From positions 62,001 to 126,000 of the forward strand of contig NZ_PDBX01000001.1 in NCBI RefSeq assembly GCF_002564105.1: a stretch of 64,000 bases of DNA, written 5' to 3'. Every line of letters starts with the position of its first letter. Position 1 is the first letter of the stretch. The stretch comes from Collimonas sp. PA-H2 (lineage in GTDB: Bacteria; Pseudomonadota; Gammaproteobacteria; Burkholderiales; Burkholderiaceae_D). Positions 17,105-28,632 of this stretch are shown here, piece by piece. The notes under the pieces are model-generated. The model was not told where the DNA came from and did not search any database. It was given only the letters and a program-made list of their open reading frames with translations. The translations under genes and the position numbers were made by a program.

Positions 17105-17722
17105 TCAGGCCATTGCCACTGCGCTGGTCAGATCACTGATACGCGCGCGAGCTGCCGCAAAGCCGGCTTCTTTCGCTTCAGGACTGTAGGCCAGGCCGTC
17201 GGCGCGAACCACTTCGATATCGGTAATCCCGAGGAAGCCGAACACCAGTTTCAAATAGTCTTCATGCCCCACGCCAGTAGGGCCGCCTGCATGCTTGCCG
17301 CCGGATGTCGACACGATCACGACGCGCTTGCCTTTGGCCAGGCCTTCCGGGCCCTTTTCGGTATAGCGGAAAGTAACGCCGGCGACACTAATCTGGTCGA
17401 TCCATGCCTTGAGCTGGGTCGGCACGCTGAAGTTGTACATCGGCGCGCCGACCACGATCACATCGGCTGCCATGAATTCGTTGAGGATGGCTTCGTTCAG
17501 TTCCACTTCCAGCTTTTGCGCCAGGTTACGCTTTTCAGCAGGCGTGCCCTTGGCGGCAAAGGTGGCGCCGGACAAATGGGCGGTCACATCTTTACTGAGG
17601 TCGCGATAGCTCAGGTCGATATCGCTGTCGGCGGCCATCAGGGTGGCTACTACTTCGCGTGTGAGTTGGCGCGAAGCCGAAGCGTCGCCGAGAATGCTGG
17701 AGTCGATTTGCAAGAGTTTCAT
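17105..17722 (-). CDS. azoR: FMN-dependent NADH-azoreductase
   Basis: A 205-residue flavodoxin-fold quinone/azo reductase, cytosolic and homodimeric, using NADH for two-electron reduction of quinones and azo dyes. Visible motifs: the N-terminal strand with phosphate loop MKLLQIDSSILGDASASRQL, the FMN-contact GAPMYNFSVPTQLKAWID (residues ~93-110) and VSTSGGKHAGG near 138. GGAAC precedes the ATG. It is divergent from a LysR gene with a perfect operator-like palindrome between them, so quinone- or thiol-stress induction through that regulator is likely. Confidence 0.92.
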   Translation of the reverse strand: MKLLQIDSSILGDASASRQLTREVVATLMAADSDIDLSYRDLSKDVTAHLSGATFAAKGTPAEKRNLAQKLEVELNEAILNEFMAADVIVVGAPMYNFSVPTQLKAWIDQISVAGVTFRYTEKGPEGLAKGKRVVIVSTSGGKHAGGPTGVGHEDYLKLVFGFLGITDIEVVRADGLAYSPEAKEAGFAAARARISDLTSAVAMA

Positions 17723-17881
17723 GATGTGTTCCGTTCTATCAAATTAAGAGTGGATCAAAATCCATAGCAATCCGGAGAACCCATTTCTCGATGCCAAAGA
17801 GTTTGACTGACTGGTTGTTGAACCATTGGGCACATCCTACCTTCGCTTCGAAAATAGAACTAGTCATCAAAAATAAGATAT

Positions 17882-17903
17882 ATTGTTCCATATACAGAAC
17901 AAT
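17882..17903. promoter_or_regulatory. LysR operator-like palindrome
   Basis: ATTGTTC (17882-17888) and GAACAAT (17897-17903) are perfect 7-bp inverted arms with an 8-base spacer, ending at the LysR start codon and upstream of azoR. The position between divergent azoR and lysR genes and the T-Nn-A character fit autoregulation by the LysR protein. Confidence 0.65.
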
Positions 17904-17905
17904 GG

Positions 17906-18838
17906 ATGACGATCATGCAAGACTTGAATGACCTCTATTTCTTTGCCAACGTGGTGCAGGAAGGCGGCTTCACGGCCGCTGGCCGCAGCCTCGGTATCCC
18001 GAAGTCGCGCTTGTCGCGCCGCATTTCAGAGCTGGAAACCAGGCTGGGCGCACGCTTGCTACAGCGCAATACCCGAGGCATCGCCCTCACCGATCTCGGC
18101 AACCGCTACTATCAGCATTGCCAGGTGGTGATTGCCGCCGCCGACGCTGCCGAGCTGGCAGTCACCAGTTCGCTGGCGGAACCGAGCGGCACGGTGCGGG
18201 TCAGCTGCGTGGTGGCGATTGCACAGACAGAAGTGGCGTTTGCGCTGCCAGCCTTTCTGGAGCGCTATCCGAAGGTGAATATCGACTTGCTGTTCACCAA
18301 CCGCCGCATCAATCTGCTGGAGGAAGGGGTGGATGTCGCGGTGCGGGTGCGGGCTACCGACGATGAAGATCCCAACCTGGCGACACGGCGTTTGCGCTCC
18401 GCCTCTGGCGTGCTGGTGGCAACGCCGGAGCTGCTGGCCAGATATGGCGCCCTTAGCCACCCGCGCGAACTGGCAAAACTGCCCTTCCTCGGCGCGGTTG
18501 AGCGTGATCGCCGCATCCACCAGCTGCTCGACGGCCCCGGCGATGAACGTTACGAACTGGTGACGGAAGCACGCCTGGCGGTAGAGGATTTTCCTTTGCG
18601 CAAGCGGGCGGCGCTGCGGCACCTCGGCCTGACCATGCTCCCTACTGAGTATTGCAGCGAAGAGCTGGCGCAAGGCCGGCTGATCCATGTTCTGCCCGGC
18701 TGGACCACGCCGGCCGGACATGTACAAGTGGTGTACCCGACCCAGAGAGGCTTGCTGCCGGCAGTGAGGGTGTTCGTCGATTTCCTGATCGAACATCTCA
18801 GCAAGATGCAATTCCCGCTCAACAGCTGCCCGAAATGA
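17906..18838 (+). CDS. LysR-family regulator, probable azoR regulator
   Basis: A 310-residue LysR protein. The HTH is in residues 1-62 (DLYFFANVVQEGGFTAAGRSLGIPKSRLSRRISELE), followed by an effector domain opening with SGTVRVSCVVAIAQTEVAFALPAFLERYPKVNIDLLFTN. This is the large CrgA/DmlR-like subgroup. Start choice: 17906 or the ATG at 17915, where TGGA lies at a better distance. It diverges from the azoreductase gene, with a palindrome overlapping its own start region. The ligand is unknown. Confidence 0.9.
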   Translation: MTIMQDLNDLYFFANVVQEGGFTAAGRSLGIPKSRLSRRISELETRLGARLLQRNTRGIALTDLGNRYYQHCQVVIAAADAAELAVTSSLAEPSGTVRVSCVVAIAQTEVAFALPAFLERYPKVNIDLLFTNRRINLLEEGVDVAVRVRATDDEDPNLATRRLRSASGVLVATPELLARYGALSHPRELAKLPFLGAVERDRRIHQLLDGPGDERYELVTEARLAVEDFPLRKRAALRHLGLTMLPTEYCSEELAQGRLIHVLPGWTTPAGHVQVVYPTQRGLLPAVRVFVDFLIEHLSKMQFPLNSCPK

Positions 18839-18863
18839 CGCAAAAGATGACGCAAAAAATGAT

Positions 18864-20111
18864 TCAGGAACGCGCCAGCCGGATGCCGCTGAACTGCCAG
18901 CGCGCGGTGGCGGGGAAGAAATTGCGGTAGCTCAGGCGCGCGTGGCCATCCGGCGTCGCCGCCGAAGAACCGCGCAATACGTACTGGTTAACCATGAACT
19001 TGCCGTTGTACTCGCCGACGGCGCCGGGCAAGGCGACGTAGCCGGGATAAGGCGCATAGCTGCTGGTAGTCCACTGCCAGGCGACGCCGAAATAATCCTC
19101 GCCTTGCGCCGCGGCCGCGGCTTCCCATTCCGCTTCTGTCGGCAAACGGGCGCCGGCCCAGCGGGCGTAGGCTTCCGCTTCAAAAAAGGACAGATGAGTG
19201 GCCGCCTCGTGCATGGCCAGCGGCTGCAAGCCATGCAGGGTGAATTCACGCCAGGCTGAATCGAATTGCGCCTGCGCCTGGTGCCAGTACAGCGGCCGCG
19301 TGATTTTCTGCTGCACCACCCAGTCCCAGCCGGCCGCCAGCCACAGCAAGGGATTGCTGTAGCCGCCATCCTCAACGAACGCCAGGTATTCGCCATTGCT
19401 GACCAGCCTCGACGCCATGCAAAACGGCTCGACAAACTGGCGGTGCCGCGGCGTTTCATTATCGAAGAAAAATCCCTGTCCATCGTGGCCGACTTCAACG
19501 ATGCCGGCTGCGAACGCTTGCCACTGCAGCGCACTCGCCTGCTCCCGCCCCGCATCTGCCATCACATCAGACCCGCGGTAAGGCGGCAGCAAGGGATTCA
19601 TCGACAGCAAATGCTTGATATCGGTGAGCAGCAGTTCCTGATGCTGCTGCTCGTGCTGCAAGCCCAGTTCCACCAGCATCGCCAGTTCGCCGGCGCTGTC
19701 AGCGAGCTGTACTTGCGCCAACAGCGCCAGCAGGCGCTGGTCGACATTCTGCCGGTAGGCCAGCACTTCCGCCAATGCCGGCCGCGTCATCAGGCCGCGC
19801 TGGGCGCGCGGATGCTGTTCGCCGACGCCTTCGTAATAGGAATTGAACAGCACCCGGAAGGCCGGATGGAACGGCTGGAAACAGGCTTCGAACCGTTCCA
19901 GGATGAAGGTCTCGAAAAACCAGGTAGTGTGCGCCAGATGCCATTTGGCGGGGCTGGCGTCTGCCATCGATTGCACGCAGCAATCCTCTGCCGACAGCGG
20001 TTGCACCAGCTGGCAGCTCTGCGCGCGCACGCGCGCGAATGTTTCAGCCAAGCGATGCATCGCCTGCCCGGCAGGCGCGGGAGCCAGCCTGTGTCTAGTC
20101 GCCGTATCCAT
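18864..20111 (-). CDS. egtB: Ergothioneine synthase EgtB (sulfoxide-forming non-heme iron enzyme)
   Basis: A 415-residue enzyme joining hercynine to a thiol with O2 to make the sulfoxide intermediate of ergothioneine. The DinB-like N-terminal domain carries the iron ligands in KWHLAHTTWFFE (near 55) and LQHEQQHQELLL (HxxxH, near 155). The C-terminal formylglycine-generating-enzyme-like domain (about 200-415) includes MVNQYVLRGSSAAT and SYRNFFPATARW. It follows egtD in the same orientation with a 36-base gap. No egtA or egtC lies nearby, so the thiol donor (cysteine or gamma-glutamylcysteine) is open. It is convergent with the LysR gene. Confidence 0.93.
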   Translation of the reverse strand: MDTATRHRLAPAPAGQAMHRLAETFARVRAQSCQLVQPLSAEDCCVQSMADASPAKWHLAHTTWFFETFILERFEACFQPFHPAFRVLFNSYYEGVGEQHPRAQRGLMTRPALAEVLAYRQNVDQRLLALLAQVQLADSAGELAMLVELGLQHEQQHQELLLTDIKHLLSMNPLLPPYRGSDVMADAGREQASALQWQAFAAGIVEVGHDGQGFFFDNETPRHRQFVEPFCMASRLVSNGEYLAFVEDGGYSNPLLWLAAGWDWVVQQKITRPLYWHQAQAQFDSAWREFTLHGLQPLAMHEAATHLSFFEAEAYARWAGARLPTEAEWEAAAAAQGEDYFGVAWQWTTSSYAPYPGYVALPGAVGEYNGKFMVNQYVLRGSSAATPDGHARLSYRNFFPATARWQFSGIRLARS

Positions 20112-20147
20112 CGTAGTCCCGTTCAGTGGTTCGTTTTCTTATGACGC

Positions 20148-21116
20148 TCACGCGATGCGGGCATGGCAAACCATGAACCAGTTGCGCTCATCGCTCCAGG
20201 TCTGGACCTTGCCGAAACCGGCTTGCTGCAGCAGGTCGATGAATCCCTGCTCTGTATATTTGTAGCTGCTCTCGGTATGGATGCTATCGCCCTGGGCGAA
20301 GCGCCGCACGCCGCCGTCCTGCCAATGGACGATCAGGTCCTGGCGCGCTTCCAGATGCATTTCTATACGGTGCTGCGCCTCATTGTAGAAGGCGCGGTGG
20401 CGCCATTGCTGGGGCTGGAAATCAGCCTCCAGCAAACGGTTTACATGGTTCAGCAGGTTCAGGTTGAAGGCCGCGGTGACGCCCAGCGCATCGTCGTAGG
20501 CGGCATCCAGTATCGGCTTGTCCTTGACCAGGTCGACACCGATCAACAGGCCGCCGTCGCTGCCGTTGATCGCCTTGCGGATGTGGTGCAAGAACTTCAG
20601 GGACTCCAGCGGCGCAAAATTGCCGATCGAAGAGCCTGGGTAAAAAAACTGACGGCGCTGCGTACCCAGCGTTAGAGGCAGCTCAAGCTCGGAAGAAAAA
20701 TCCATGCCCAGGCAAGTCATCTTGATCTTCGGGAATTGCTGCCGCAATGCCGCTACCGCTTCCCGCAGGAATTTTTCGGAGATGTCGATCGCTACGTACT
20801 GCTTTGGCCGCAGGCTGGGAAACAGGCGCGCCGCCTTGCTGCAATTGCCGGCGCCGAGGTCGATCAGGGTCGCATCGGCGCCAAGCGCGGTTGCGATCGC
20901 GCCAGCATTCTGTTCGAAGATCGCGGCTTCGGTACGGGTCGGATAGTATTCAGGCAGTTCGCAGATCGCTGCAAACAGGCGCGAGCCGAGTACATCGTAT
21001 AGATATTTGGGAGAGACGTGGGCATGGGGCGCCAGCAAGCCGGCTACCAGTTGATCTTGAACCTCGTCTTGCGCTACGCAGTTTTCCGGATGCGCCGGTT
21101 GCTGCTGTTGAGCCAA
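20148..21116 (-). CDS. egtD: L-histidine N-alpha-methyltransferase EgtD
   Basis: A 322-residue SAM-dependent enzyme that trimethylates histidine to hercynine, the first step of ergothioneine synthesis. The SAM site is LIDLGAGNCSKAARL (near 85); the histidine-binding Tyr and Asn regions follow (LPEYYPTRTEAAIFEQNA near 55 and FFYPGSSIGNF near 160). The length matches the ~320-residue family. The start is a TTG at 21116 with AGGAG six bases ahead; no better ATG exists before the conserved region. It is the first gene of the egtD-egtB pair. Confidence 0.93.
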   Translation of the reverse strand: MAQQQQPAHPENCVAQDEVQDQLVAGLLAPHAHVSPKYLYDVLGSRLFAAICELPEYYPTRTEAAIFEQNAGAIATALGADATLIDLGAGNCSKAARLFPSLRPKQYVAIDISEKFLREAVAALRQQFPKIKMTCLGMDFSSELELPLTLGTQRRQFFYPGSSIGNFAPLESLKFLHHIRKAINGSDGGLLIGVDLVKDKPILDAAYDDALGVTAAFNLNLLNHVNRLLEADFQPQQWRHRAFYNEAQHRIEMHLEARQDLIVHWQDGGVRRFAQGDSIHTESSYKYTEQGFIDLLQQAGFGKVQTWSDERNWFMVCHARIA

Positions 21117-21437
21117 AGGATTCTCCTGAGGTAGCTATCAGTGGAACGACACATTTAGTTGCTTGTTCAGCCACAAAAATTCATCTTCTCCGTAGCCAGA
21201 TCCTGCGCTATCGCGCAACATCCACTACACTAGCAAACTGCTAAGCCATGAAGCAAGTATATCGATAATCGACAATTGGTTGAAGTTCCCTTTGAATAGC
21301 TGGCAAAGCGCGTTCGCTGTCTTAACGGATGGCAATATGAATCCACTCATTCAATCCACAGATGTGCTCTGCCATTGCAGCTTGAGGCAGCGCAAACCGC
21401 GGGGCCAGGTTCAAAGGCGGCCCACACAGAATCCAAC
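21117..21437. other. Divergent intergenic region egtD / ABC gene
   Basis: About 320 bases between egtD (minus) and the ABC exporter (plus). It must hold both promoters. I see no clear repeat, hairpin or operator in it and cannot place -35 and -10 boxes with confidence. Confidence 0.5.
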
Positions 21438-24399
<2,962 letters not shown>

Positions 24400-24434
24400 G
24401 GCAGGAACTGTGTGAAAAACGGTGCGGCGGATGA

Positions 24435-25394
24435 TTACGGGATCTGCTGCATCGGCTGCTTGGCCGGCGCCTTGCCGAGCCCGGCCGCCACTTCGGCGAT
24501 CAGGCGCCGCAGCCAGACCACGTCCGGCGCCACATGCGAACGCGCATGCCACAGCATGTAGAAACGCATCTTCGGCATGTCGAACGGCAAGGTGAACATG
24601 CCGATCGGCCAGTCTTCGATGATGTGCTCGGCGAACTGGCGGCCGGTGGTGAAGATCAGGTCGGATTTCGACAGCACATGCGGCACCAGCGCGAAATACG
24701 GAATCGTCACCTGCACGTTGCGCTTCAAGCCTTGCTCGGCCAGCGCGGCGTCGATGCCGCTGCGGTGTCCTTCTATATACGGGGTCGGCGCCAGGTGCGG
24801 CATCTCCAGATAATACTTCAGGGTCAAGCCCTTCTTCGCCACCGGATGGTCGCGGTGCATCATGCACACCACGTCGTCGTCGAACAGTTGCGCCAGGTGC
24901 AAATGCTCAGGCGGGTCCGGCCAATTGCCGATCACCATGTCGAAGCGGCCGGTTTCCAGCGCGCTGGCGTAATCCAGGTTGGCGTCCAGCGCGTGCACCA
25001 TCAGGCTGGCGCCCGGCGCGCGTTTGCGCAGCTGCTCGATGATCGACGGGATCAGCAGCATGTTCAGGTAATCCGGCGTGCCGATGTGGAACACGCGCGA
25101 GGTGCTGTCCGCTTCAAAAGCCGCCACCGGCGCCGCGATTTTTTCTATCACTTCCAGGCCCTGCTTGGCCAGCGCCAGCAGTTCCTGCCCGCGTTCGGTC
25201 GGCACCATGCCGGTCTTGCCGCGCACCAGGATGGCGTCGCCGGTCAGCTCGCGCAAACGCTTGAGCGTATTGCTGATGGTCGGCTGCGACTGCCCCAGCT
25301 TGATGGCGGTGCGCGAGACACTTTTTTCCACCAGCAAGGTGTGCAGCACACGCAGCAGGTAGGTATCAAGATGGTGGTTGGTACGGGATGTCAT
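24435..25394 (-). CDS. LysR-family regulator (NodD/LeuO-like)
   Basis: A 319-residue LysR regulator. The HTH is in residues 8-65 (LDTYLLRVLHTLLVEKSVSRTAIKLGQSQPTISNTLKRLRE), with an effector domain starting at VFHIGTPDYLNMLLIPSIIEQL. The opening and the PTISNTLKRLRELTGDAILVRGKTGMVPTERG block are typical of the NodD/SyrM/LeuO group, which often responds to aromatics. It is convergent with the OYE gene (gap 35 bases) and divergent from the nemR-like operon, so it could act on either. The ligand is unknown. Confidence 0.9.
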   Translation of the reverse strand: MTSRTNHHLDTYLLRVLHTLLVEKSVSRTAIKLGQSQPTISNTLKRLRELTGDAILVRGKTGMVPTERGQELLALAKQGLEVIEKIAAPVAAFEADSTSRVFHIGTPDYLNMLLIPSIIEQLRKRAPGASLMVHALDANLDYASALETGRFDMVIGNWPDPPEHLHLAQLFDDDVVCMMHRDHPVAKKGLTLKYYLEMPHLAPTPYIEGHRSGIDAALAEQGLKRNVQVTIPYFALVPHVLSKSDLIFTTGRQFAEHIIEDWPIGMFTLPFDMPKMRFYMLWHARSHVAPDVVWLRRLIAEVAAGLGKAPAKQPMQQIP

Positions 25395-25584
25395 GGGCGC
25401 CGCTAAAAAAGGTGGGAAACTGTCAACTTTCGGATAGATATGAAAATTGCATAATCAACCCCACCAGCATAACGGATATGTGTAAACATGAATAGTCGCC
25501 GGTAAAGCATGACTGGATAACGCAAAAGTATCGAATCAAGCTAATTCTACCAATATTTGGTTAAAAATTGTCAGTTTTGCCCGC

Positions 25585-25603
25585 ATTAGACGACCGGTCT
25601 AAT
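25585..25603. promoter_or_regulatory. NemR-like operator
   Basis: ATTAGAC-gaccg-GTCTAAT is a perfect 7-bp inverted repeat 24 bases before the TetR start codon. The TAGAC...GTCTA core resembles the site bound by E. coli NemR. It should mediate autorepression of the nemR-yqhD-curA-pfpI operon. Confidence 0.75.
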
Positions 25604-25626
25604 TTTGATGTAGAATCAATCGCATC

Positions 25627-26232
25627 ATGCGAACCACTTACGACACCACCAAACGCCACATCCTCGACGCAGGACAGAAAATCATCGCAGTCAAAGGCTT
25701 CTCCGGAGTCGGGCTGAGCGAAATCCTGAGCGCGGCGGCGATACCCAAGGGCTCCTTCTACCACTACTTCGGGTCTAAAGAACAATACGGCCGGGCGCTG
25801 ATGGAACAATACGTGGAAGACTACCTGCAGGCGCTCGGCCAGGTCTTGCAGATCGGCGCTCGCCAGCCTGCCGCCGAACCGGCGCGCGAACGCCTGCTGC
25901 GCTACTGGGACAACTGGCGCGAAACCCAGGCCGGCAGCGAGGCAATGGACAAATGCCTGGTGGTCAAGCTCAGCGCGGAAGTGGCCGATCTGTCGGACGA
26001 CATGCGCCTGGTATTGTGCGCGGGCACCCAGCAGGTGATGGCGCGGCTAGCCGACTGCATCGCCGAAGGCATCGCCGATGGTTCATTACAGGTCGACCTG
26101 GAGCCGCAGAAAACCGCGCAAATGCTTTATCAATTATGGCTGGGGGCCAGTCTGCTGGCCAAACTCCAGCGCGATCGCAGTCCGCTGGAAAGCGCCATGG
26201 AAATCACCCTGAGCGTCCTGGCATCGCCCTAA
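25627..26232 (+). CDS. nemR: NemR-type TetR repressor, electrophile/HOCl sensor
   Basis: A 201-residue TetR repressor. The HTH is in residues 10-55 (ILDAGQKIIAVKGFSGVGLSEILSAAAIPKGSFYHYFGSKEQYG). The ligand domain contains MDKCLVVKLSAEVADLSDDMR, in which Cys110 corresponds to the redox-reactive Cys106 of E. coli NemR, a sensor of bleach, quinones and aldehydes. A perfect palindrome sits just upstream. The genes behind it (YqhD, CurA and DJ-1 types) are enzymes for toxic aldehydes and enals, which supports the assignment. Confidence 0.85.
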   Translation: MRTTYDTTKRHILDAGQKIIAVKGFSGVGLSEILSAAAIPKGSFYHYFGSKEQYGRALMEQYVEDYLQALGQVLQIGARQPAAEPARERLLRYWDNWRETQAGSEAMDKCLVVKLSAEVADLSDDMRLVLCAGTQQVMARLADCIAEGIADGSLQVDLEPQKTAQMLYQLWLGASLLAKLQRDRSPLESAMEITLSVLASP

Positions 26233-26286
26233 GCAAACCTCATATCACTACACGCGTACGCATTTTGCAAGCGCATCCATTTTTTT

Positions 26287-26309
26287 GCCGCTCGCATTTT
26301 TTGAGCGGC
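26287..26309 (+). terminator. Hairpin between nemR and the aldehyde reductase gene
   Basis: GCCGCTC (26287-26293) and GAGCGGC (26303-26309) form a perfect 7-bp stem with a 9-base loop, followed by TTATTT. It lies 21 bases before the next ATG and may attenuate transcription or set relative expression between the regulator and the enzymes. Confidence 0.45.
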
Positions 26310-26330
26310 TTATTTGCCAAAGGAAGCCCC

Positions 26331-27488
26331 ATGCTGAATTTTGAATTCTACAATCCCACCAAAATCGTCTTCGGCCGCGACACCATCGCCAAGCTGTCCC
26401 AGCTGGTGCCGGCCAAGGCCCGCGTGCTGATCCTGTACGGCGGTTCCAGCGCCCAGAAAACCGGTACCCTGGCCGAAGTCAAGGCAGCGCTGGGCGAGCG
26501 TGAAGTCCATGAGTTCGCCGGCATCGAACCGAATCCGAGTTATGAAACGCTGATGCAGGCAGTTGAGCAGGTACGCGCGCAAAAGATCGACTTCCTGCTG
26601 GCGGTAGGCGGCGGCTCAGTCATCGACGGCACCAAGTTTGTCGCCGCCGCTGCGCATTTCGAAGGCGAAGCCTGGGATATCGCCGTCAAGCGCGGCGCCA
26701 ACATCACCAGCGCCCTGCCCTTCGGCAGCGTGCTGACCTTGCCGGCCACCGGGTCGGAAATGAACAATGGCGGCGTCGTCACCCGCAAATCGATACAGGC
26801 CAAGCTGGCCTTCCACAGCCCGCTGGTGTTTCCGCAATTTTCGATTCTCGACCCGAGCAAGACCTTCACCCTGCCGCCGCGCCAGATCGCCAACGGCGTG
26901 GTCGACGCTTTCGTGCACACCGTCGAGCAGTACCTGACTTATCCTGTGCACGGCCAGGTGCAGGACCGCTTCGCCGAAGGCTTGCTGCTGAGCCTGATTG
27001 AAACCGGGCCCAAGGTGCTAGCCGAGCCGAACGACTACGATGCCCGCGCCAACCTGATGTGGGTGGCGACACTGGCGCTCAACGGCCTGATCGGCGCCGG
27101 CGTGCCGCAAGACTGGGCTACCCACATGCTCGGCCATGAACTGACCGCGCAATACGATATCGACCATGCGCGCACCCTGGCCATTGTCCTGCCATCCTTG
27201 CTGACGGTACGCCGTCACAGCAAACATGCCAAACTGCTGCAATACGCCGAACGCGTCTGGCAGATTACCGAAGGCAGCGAAGATGCCCGCATTGATCTCG
27301 CCATCGAACGCACCCGCGATTTCTTTGAAAGCATGGGCATCAAGACCCGCTTGTCTGATTATGAACTGGGCCAGCCAGCGGTCGAAACAGTGCTGCTGCA
27401 ACTCGAACAGCACGGCATGACCAGGCTCGGCGAACACCAGGACCATACCCTCGCAGTCAGCCGCAAGATCCTCGAAGCGGCGCTGTGA
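26331..27488 (+). CDS. yqhD: YqhD-type NADPH-dependent aldehyde reductase / iron alcohol dehydrogenase
   Basis: A 385-residue group III alcohol dehydrogenase, almost the length of E. coli YqhD (387). The nucleotide motif GGGSVIDGTK lies at 93-102. The metal ligands align exactly with a 2-residue offset: Asp192 and His196 in VVDAFVHTVEQY, His265 in WATHMLGHE and His279 in DIDHART. YqhD reduces methylglyoxal, glyoxal, acrolein and other short aldehydes with NADPH. The ATG at 26331 is preceded by AAAGGAAG; the frame is open further upstream into nemR but that part is out-of-frame shadow. It is the second gene of the nemR operon. Confidence 0.93.
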   Translation: MLNFEFYNPTKIVFGRDTIAKLSQLVPAKARVLILYGGSSAQKTGTLAEVKAALGEREVHEFAGIEPNPSYETLMQAVEQVRAQKIDFLLAVGGGSVIDGTKFVAAAAHFEGEAWDIAVKRGANITSALPFGSVLTLPATGSEMNNGGVVTRKSIQAKLAFHSPLVFPQFSILDPSKTFTLPPRQIANGVVDAFVHTVEQYLTYPVHGQVQDRFAEGLLLSLIETGPKVLAEPNDYDARANLMWVATLALNGLIGAGVPQDWATHMLGHELTAQYDIDHARTLAIVLPSLLTVRRHSKHAKLLQYAERVWQITEGSEDARIDLAIERTRDFFESMGIKTRLSDYELGQPAVETVLLQLEQHGMTRLGEHQDHTLAVSRKILEAAL

Positions 27489-27562
27489 GATTGACGCTTA
27501 ACTGATTCTGCACGCGCCGGCAAAACAGCGCCGGCATTCATTCCACTCAAGGAGTAGCGAAC

Positions 27563-28597
27563 ATGTCACAAAGCAAAACCACCAACCGCCGCATCCTGCT
27601 GGCCTCGCGCCCGCATGGCGCGCCGACCGCCGCGAATTTCAAGCTCGATCAAAGCCCGCTGCCGGTGCCCGCCGCGGGCCAGGTATTGCTGCGCACCGTC
27701 TATCTCTCGCTCGATCCGTATATGCGCGGCCGCATGAGCGATGCGCCTTCCTATGCGGCGCCGGTGGAAGTCGGCGAAGTCATGGTGGGCGGCACGGTAG
27801 CGCGGGTTGAGGCGTCGGAAAATCCTGCCTACAAGACCGGCGACCTGGTGCTGAGCTACAGCGGCTGGCAAGACTATGCGCTGTCCGACGGCAATGGCCT
27901 GACCAAGCTGGATACGAAACTGGGCAAGCCATCCTATGCGCTGGGCCTGCTCGGCATGCCCGGCTTCACCGCCTACATGGGCTTGCTCGACATCGGCCAG
28001 CCGCAAAGCGGCGAAACCGTGGTGGTGGCAGCCGCCACCGGCGCGGTCGGCTCGGTGGTCGGCCAGATTGCCAAGCTCAAGGGCTGCCGCGTGGTCGGCA
28101 TCGCCGGCGGCGCCGACAAGTGCAAGTATGCCGTAGAAGAATTGGGCTTCGATGCCTGCATAGATCACCGCGCCGCCGACTTCCCACAGCAGCTGGCGGC
28201 CGCATGCGACAAGGGTATCGACGTCTATTTTGAAAATGTCGGCGGCGCCGTATTCGAGGCCGTGCTGCCATTGCTGAACGCCAAGGCCCGGGTGCCGCTG
28301 TGCGGCATGATCGCCAGCTACAACGCCACCGGCAAGCCGGAAGGCCCGGATCATCTGCCGTCGCTGATGCGCCGCCTGCTGACCCGCCGCATCAAGATGC
28401 AAGGCTTCATCATCTTTGACGACTATGGCCATCGCTATCCGGAATTCTTCAAAGAGATGAGCGGCTGGATCGCCGCCGGCAAGATGAAATACCGCGAAGA
28501 CATCGTCGACGGCCTGGAAAATGCGCCGCAAGCTTTCATCGGTCTGCTGGAAGGCAAGAACTTCGGCAAGCTGGTGATACGCACCGGCGACGAATGA
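27563..28597 (+). CDS. CurA-type NADP-dependent oxidoreductase (MDR superfamily)
   Basis: A 344-residue zinc-independent medium-chain reductase resembling E. coli CurA (curcumin reductase) and leukotriene B4 dehydrogenases. The N-terminal GroES-like part contains SLDPYMRGRM. The Rossmann part has AAATGAVGSVVGQIAKLKGCRVVGIAGG (150-177), with a later YFENVGG motif. These enzymes reduce alkenals and enones. AAGGAGT precedes the ATG, 74 bases after the aldehyde reductase gene. It adds the C=C reduction arm to the operon. Confidence 0.92.
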   Translation: MSQSKTTNRRILLASRPHGAPTAANFKLDQSPLPVPAAGQVLLRTVYLSLDPYMRGRMSDAPSYAAPVEVGEVMVGGTVARVEASENPAYKTGDLVLSYSGWQDYALSDGNGLTKLDTKLGKPSYALGLLGMPGFTAYMGLLDIGQPQSGETVVVAAATGAVGSVVGQIAKLKGCRVVGIAGGADKCKYAVEELGFDACIDHRAADFPQQLAAACDKGIDVYFENVGGAVFEAVLPLLNAKARVPLCGMIASYNATGKPEGPDHLPSLMRRLLTRRIKMQGFIIFDDYGHRYPEFFKEMSGWIAAGKMKYREDIVDGLENAPQAFIGLLEGKNFGKLVIRTGDE

Positions 28598-28632
28598 GCC
28601 GTCCGACTATCGCCACACCAAAAGGAATTTAT

